64,000 bases of DNA from Prostheceraeus crozeri (taxonomy: Eukaryota; Platyhelminthes; Polycladida; Euryleptidae): positions 1-64,000 of the forward strand of contig CAJQUW010001696.1 of NCBI GenBank assembly GCA_907163375.1. Direction: 5' to 3'. Shown here one piece after another: positions 60,720 to 64,000 of the stretch. A model generated the notes under the pieces. The model was not told where the DNA came from, made no database searches, and was given only the letters and a program-made list of their open reading frames with translations. Both the position numbers and the translations under genes were made by a program. The stretch's first letter is position 1. Every line of letters starts with the position of its first letter.

Positions 60720-60747
60720 CGGGTGAAGCCCTGGAACTTTCCGTTCG
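60720..60747 (+). repeat. Double-hairpin module, type 1, in the polymerase gene (copy 2)
   Basis: 28 bp, four differences from the intergenic copy at 54353. On the coding strand it reads RTESSRASPD. It lies just after the Exo I region. Confidence 0.85.
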
Positions 60748-61222
60748 ATTTTGTGTCATATTAACATTATATGCTTCAAAATCACAATAAATAGTAAAGG
60801 GTACTTTATTTTTAAAATACCATTTATTATATTCTAAATAATCATCTTTTGGAAATGTGTTTCTGACTGCTTCATTTTGTTGACAATTCTCCAAATGTCT
60901 ATTCATTTCTTCTAAAGTTCTAAAACTTGTCATACATTGAAGACAAGGAAAATTTTTATTATCTGAAGTTTTTGTAAATATAGAAACATCTTTACACAAT
61001 ATAAAATGACCCTGATAATATAATATATTCGCTTGTGCTGGTTGTTTTGTCTGTTCTAGTTTTTCAAATTCATCTTTATATATTTCATGTGTTTCATTAA
61101 TTTCTTTTGTAATATTAAATGTATTTTGATGATAATTTTGATTTAATATTTGTAGCTGATAACTATATTCTTTATCATATTGTTCTTTATATTGTTGTAG
61201 ACATTTTTTTAAACATTCATTT

Positions 61223-61256
61223 AATCGGAGCGAAGCTCCTCTGGCTTTAGCCGATT
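61223..61256 (-). repeat. Double-hairpin module, type 2, in the polymerase gene
   Basis: Identical over 34 bp (reverse complement) to 54254-54287. The polymerase strand reads ESAKARGASLRLN within a coiled-coil region. Confidence 0.92.
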
Positions 61257-62393
61257 CTTTATTTTCTTCATTATTTAATTCTTTATTATTTTCTTCATTT
61301 AATTTTTGAATCGTTTCTATCTTATTTTCATATTTATGGCCATATTCTTGTACTAATATTTTTGTTTGTTGTTGATAATCTGTTTTACATTTTTGTAAAC
61401 TTTTATTTAAATTTTCTAATTTTTGTTGATATTCTGAAGATAAAGATGAATATTTGTAATTATAATCATCAGTACGTCCTTTATAATTATTATGATTAAT
61501 CATTATTGGTGATAATGTTTTAACAAGTTCAAATTTTTCAGTACATATTATATTTCCTTGGTAAAAAATATTATAATGCATGTAATTTCCTCTATCATTA
61601 TATACTATTTCTGATTGACATAAATTTTTATTATTCAAATAAAATTTTTTTGAATCTGAGTAAAGTGGAGTAATTTTACCAATAGAAACATAATTCACAT
61701 TTAATTCAAAAACATTTACTTCTATTAAATTTTTATTCTTTTTATGAAACTTTTTTAACCTATTATAATCATATGGAAATTCATCTAAGCCATCAGAGAG
61801 ATCAAATTCATTTATGTATTCTTCTTTATTATAATGACTTAGTCTTTCTTTATGATATTCTGCAGGATGTAAATGTGCTATAATACTCCACAGAAAACAA
61901 TAATCATCTTCACTTTTTATGTTGATTATTTGTGGTGAACTGAAAGGTAAAGGAACATAACTACCACCAGTATTATTTTTATATTTACCAATTACTATTT
62001 TCTTAGATAGTATTTTAACAAATCTCCAACCAGATTCACGTAACTGGGCTTCAATTATACAATTTTCTAATTTAAGTATCATCGATTCAAATATGGGTTG
62101 TATATCATTTACATTATGAATTTCTTGTGAATTTGTAAAATGTCCTTGTATTATTTCTTCAGGAATTCCATCAGGTCCATTTTTTGTATAAAGTACTTCT
62201 ACATTCATATAACATTTGAAAGATTTCTTAAATATATTATAAAAGTTGGTTAGAATATCAGAAAAAGTTTCATCGGTTTCATTATATTCAAAAGACTGAT
62301 TAAATAAATATTTTATATTTGCTAAGGCTTCATCAAATTCATCTATTTCGTTAAATTCATCAGTATCGCTAAATAAATATCTTCCATCTGGTA

Positions 62394-62421
62394 CGGGCGA
62401 AGCCCTATAACCTTCGGTTTG
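62394..62421 (+). repeat. Double-hairpin module, type 1, in the polymerase gene (copy 1)
   Basis: 28 bp, two differences from 54353-54380. It is read as QTEGYRASPV near residue 85 of the polymerase. Confidence 0.88.
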
Positions 62422-62673
62422 TATGGTCTCATCTTCACTATTAAAAACTTTTTTATATTCCGAATGTGAATAATCATCAAACATTTTTTTAACTTTTATA
62501 TCAGTAGGCAATGTTTCTAGATAGTTTTTATAACTATTTAATTTTAATATATTTCCTTCATCAACTCGTTCTACATTTTGGAAATGCAATTTACTATTTA
62601 AATGAGATTGATAACTTCTTTTTGTTTGCAACTTTTTTTTACATAAGACACAATAAAACTTAGTATTTTCCAT

Positions 62674-62841
62674 TTTTTTATTTTTTAGAGAAAATTTAAG
62701 AAAAAAATTGTGTTTTAATTTTAGATATAAACATTCTAATATCTAGGACTTGAGTGTTATTTTATATTATTATATATTTCACGTTCTTTAGTTATTTTTT
62801 TCTTTATCACATTAAGTTTTATCATATTAAGTTTTATCTTA
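62674..62841 (-). promoter_or_regulatory. Polymerase promoter region and clamp-like gene 3' end
   Basis: AT-rich spacer. 62815-62865 has three to four near copies of a 15-bp word (GATAAAACTTAATAT on minus) that starts inside the last codons of the clamp-like gene and runs past its stop. The polymerase ATG is preceded by AAATAAAAAA. Confidence 0.5.
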
Positions 62842-64000
62842 TTAAGTTTCATCATATAATGTTTTATCAAAAGATAATTTCAATTTTTTTTCACTAACTA
62901 TTGATTCATCATCATCATCATAAATTGTTTCTTCATCATCATCATAAATTGTTTCTTCATCATCATAAATTACACTTTTTGGTATAGGATGCCCTTCCAT
63001 GATAGGATACCATTCTCTTATTGGAATATCTAATTCTAAATTACATCTTTTATCTGTTAATAATATAATAGAGAAAAATATTGGTCTTTGATCTCTTTTG
63101 GAAAATTTAATAACACCACCATAATCTGAATCACTTTTAGTTTTTGTTAAAGATGATAAAATTTTAAATTGATTAGATGTAAATCCTAATTTAAATTTTG
63201 TAGACCCGACACATAGTTGTCTAACAGTATCTTCAACTATACCATCATTATTATTTTCAATTGTAAGAAAATGAAATTTAGATAAATTTTTATAATTACT
63301 AATATTTTTATAATCTTTTTTACCATTTACACCTTTTTCAGATGTTTCAGAATCATCATCTATATTATCATCATCTATATTATTATCATTATTATCATAA
63401 GATTCTTTAAGATCGGGCAAAGCCCTAGAACCTTCGGTTCGTTTATTATGAATATGATTATGGTCATTGTTAATAGTATAAGGTGTTGTCCACATATAAA
63501 TTTTTTCTTGTTGAGCTAAGCCATTTATGTAAGATTTTAATAAATTAATATTTAAGTTGGAATATAATCCTATGTACGTATCATCATCATATCTTTGCGG
63601 CATTTCTAATGTTTCTTGTTTATAAATTGTGTCTCTATAATAAACTTGACAAAATAATTCTTCATTATGTTTTTTACTCTCTATGTGAATGTTATATTGA
63701 TTTTGTTCATCAACAAATAATCTAATTTTTTCTTTGGAAAAAGATTTTAATTTTTTAACTAATTCTTTAATATTAATATAATTAATAATTTTAGTTTCTA
63801 TCCAATCAGTATTACTAATCGGCAAAACTGCTCTAATAAAACCATAAACATTATTATGACCTATTATAACCATATTTTCTTTATTTAATTCCACATAAGC
63901 TACATCATTATATTTACTAACAATCTCCATAAATTTAATAAATGGATCACCTGGAAAAATACAATAATTGGTTTCTATAGAAGGTAAACCTTTAGTCTGT
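62842..64000 (-). CDS. Sliding-clamp (PCNA)-like protein, N-terminus outside window
   Basis: The open frame continues past the internal Met at 63930 to the window edge, so the gene is partial (at least 385 codons). The order of elements resembles PCNA: a helix then strand at the N-terminus (PFIKFMEIVSKYNDVAYVEL), a segment like the end of clamp repeat 1 (INIKELVKKLKSFSKEKIRL), an interdomain-like stretch ending in LEMP before a helix (NINLLKSYINGL), and a last repeat KFKLGFTSNQFKILSSLT with RPIFFSII. Between repeats is an acidic Asn/Asp linker holding a hairpin module. The tail repeats DDEETIY. Its role would be to hold the polymerase on DNA. Only fold-level similarity is claimed; it could be an unrelated replication or virion factor. 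Confidence 0.45.
   Translation of the reverse strand, partial: QTKGLPSIETNYCIFPGDPFIKFMEIVSKYNDVAYVELNKENMVIIGHNNVYGFIRAVLPISNTDWIETKIINYINIKELVKKLKSFSKEKIRLFVDEQNQYNIHIESKKHNEELFCQVYYRDTIYKQETLEMPQRYDDDTYIGLYSNLNINLLKSYINGLAQQEKIYMWTTPYTINNDHNHIHNKRTEGSRALPDLKESYDNNDNNIDDDNIDDDSETSEKGVNGKKDYKNISNYKNLSKFHFLTIENNNDGIVEDTVRQLCVGSTKFKLGFTSNQFKILSSLTKTKSDSDYGGVIKFSKRDQRPIFFSIILLTDKRCNLELDIPIREWYPIMEGHPIPKSVIYDDEETIYDDDEETIYDDDDESIVSEKKLKLSFDKTLYDET
63414..63441 (+). repeat. Double-hairpin module, type 1, in the clamp-like gene
   Basis: 28 bp, one difference from 54353-54380. Read on the coding strand as RTEGSRALPD, starting at the same codon phase as both polymerase copies. Confidence 0.92.

Larger units (their letters stand above)
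58110..62673 (-). pseudogene. Protein-primed family B DNA polymerase, one stop and one frameshift
   Basis: Replicates the element from a protein primer. It starts at ATG 62673 after an A-run. In order: an N-terminal Cys2His2-like finger (C-x2-C...H-x5-H), a long lysine/glutamine coiled-coil region, a Cys-x2-Cys...His...Cys finger just before the exonuclease Exo I motif (DFEAY), the conserved DHDHLNG...YRGAAH linker, Exo II (FYNGSKYDF), Exo III (YLQIDV), polymerase A (YDFNSLYSS), B (MNNAFYGKT) and C (FTDTDS), and a C-terminal DDKRKI segment. Lesions: TGA at 60292-60294, inside the linker where relatives have Lys or Arg; and a frame change near 58740-58755, just downstream of motif B. About 1,520 codons in all. 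Five GC-rich hairpin modules sit in the coding sequence without breaking the frame. Confidence 0.9.
54030..64000. mobile_element. Polinton/adintovirus-like endogenous DNA-virus element, left part
   Basis: A block of markedly higher A+T than its surroundings, with densely packed intronless genes: four on + (54597-58028) and two on - (58110-64000), convergent at 58029-58109. The protein-primed family B polymerase and A32/FtsK-like packaging ATPase place it with Polintons, adintoviruses and their relatives. A sliding-clamp-like gene is unusual for that group. No integrase, protease or major capsid gene lies in the window, and the right end is not reached. Multiple stops and frameshifts show that this copy is degenerate. 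The exact left terminus is not determined. Confidence 0.8.

Overview
This window is animal nuclear DNA. It has spliced genes with long introns, class I and class II eukaryotic transposons at high density, two minisatellites, and an endogenised DNA-virus-like element at the right edge. The species cannot be fixed from the sequence. The transposon mix (hAT, Tc1/mariner-like, piggyBac-like, Penelope-like, a jockey/CR1-group LINE, a Polinton/adintovirus-like element) fits an aquatic invertebrate, but that is inference.

Left and centre (about 12.1-36.5 kb, + strand): the only clearly recognisable host gene is GDP-L-fucose synthase (GFUS/TSTA3), in at least five exons with GT-AG introns in matching phase. 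Its N-terminal exon(s), carrying the NADPH-binding glycine motif, were not found. Its introns are full of transposons: a three-deep nest (a hAT holding a Tc1/mariner-type transposon holding another hAT), short hAT-type elements with 8-bp target duplications, a LINE, two Penelope-like remnants with GIY-YIG endonuclease domains, a 20-copy 31-bp minisatellite, and a 746-bp near-perfect foldback element. Just upstream of the first recognised exon lies a 24-copy 78-bp array bracketed by piggyBac-like ends and TTAA.

Middle right (about 37-54 kb): mostly transposon-derived or unrecognised DNA. One host-like exon (45,098-48,506) is split by a 3.1-kb transposon with a 6-bp target duplication. That transposon is itself interrupted by a 2.25-kb TA-flanked element. 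A 408-bp segment is duplicated at 39.8 and 49.8 kb. The second copy lies inside a 3.07-kb element with terminal inverted repeats. A possible minus-strand terminal exon lies at 40.2-40.4 kb.

Right edge (about 54.0-64.0 kb): the left part of a very AT-rich virus-like element of the Polinton/adintovirus kind. On + are two unknown proteins (one with a hydrophobic hairpin), a conserved probable structural protein and an A32/FtsK-type packaging ATPase. On - are a protein-primed family B DNA polymerase and a gene that looks like a PCNA-type sliding clamp and runs off the window. Major capsid, protease and integrase genes are not in view. The ATPase, polymerase and structural gene carry stops or frameshifts, so this copy is decaying. 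Its most unusual property is a set of short GC-rich double-hairpin modules that occur between genes and also inside the polymerase and clamp-like genes, where they are translated in the same phase each time.
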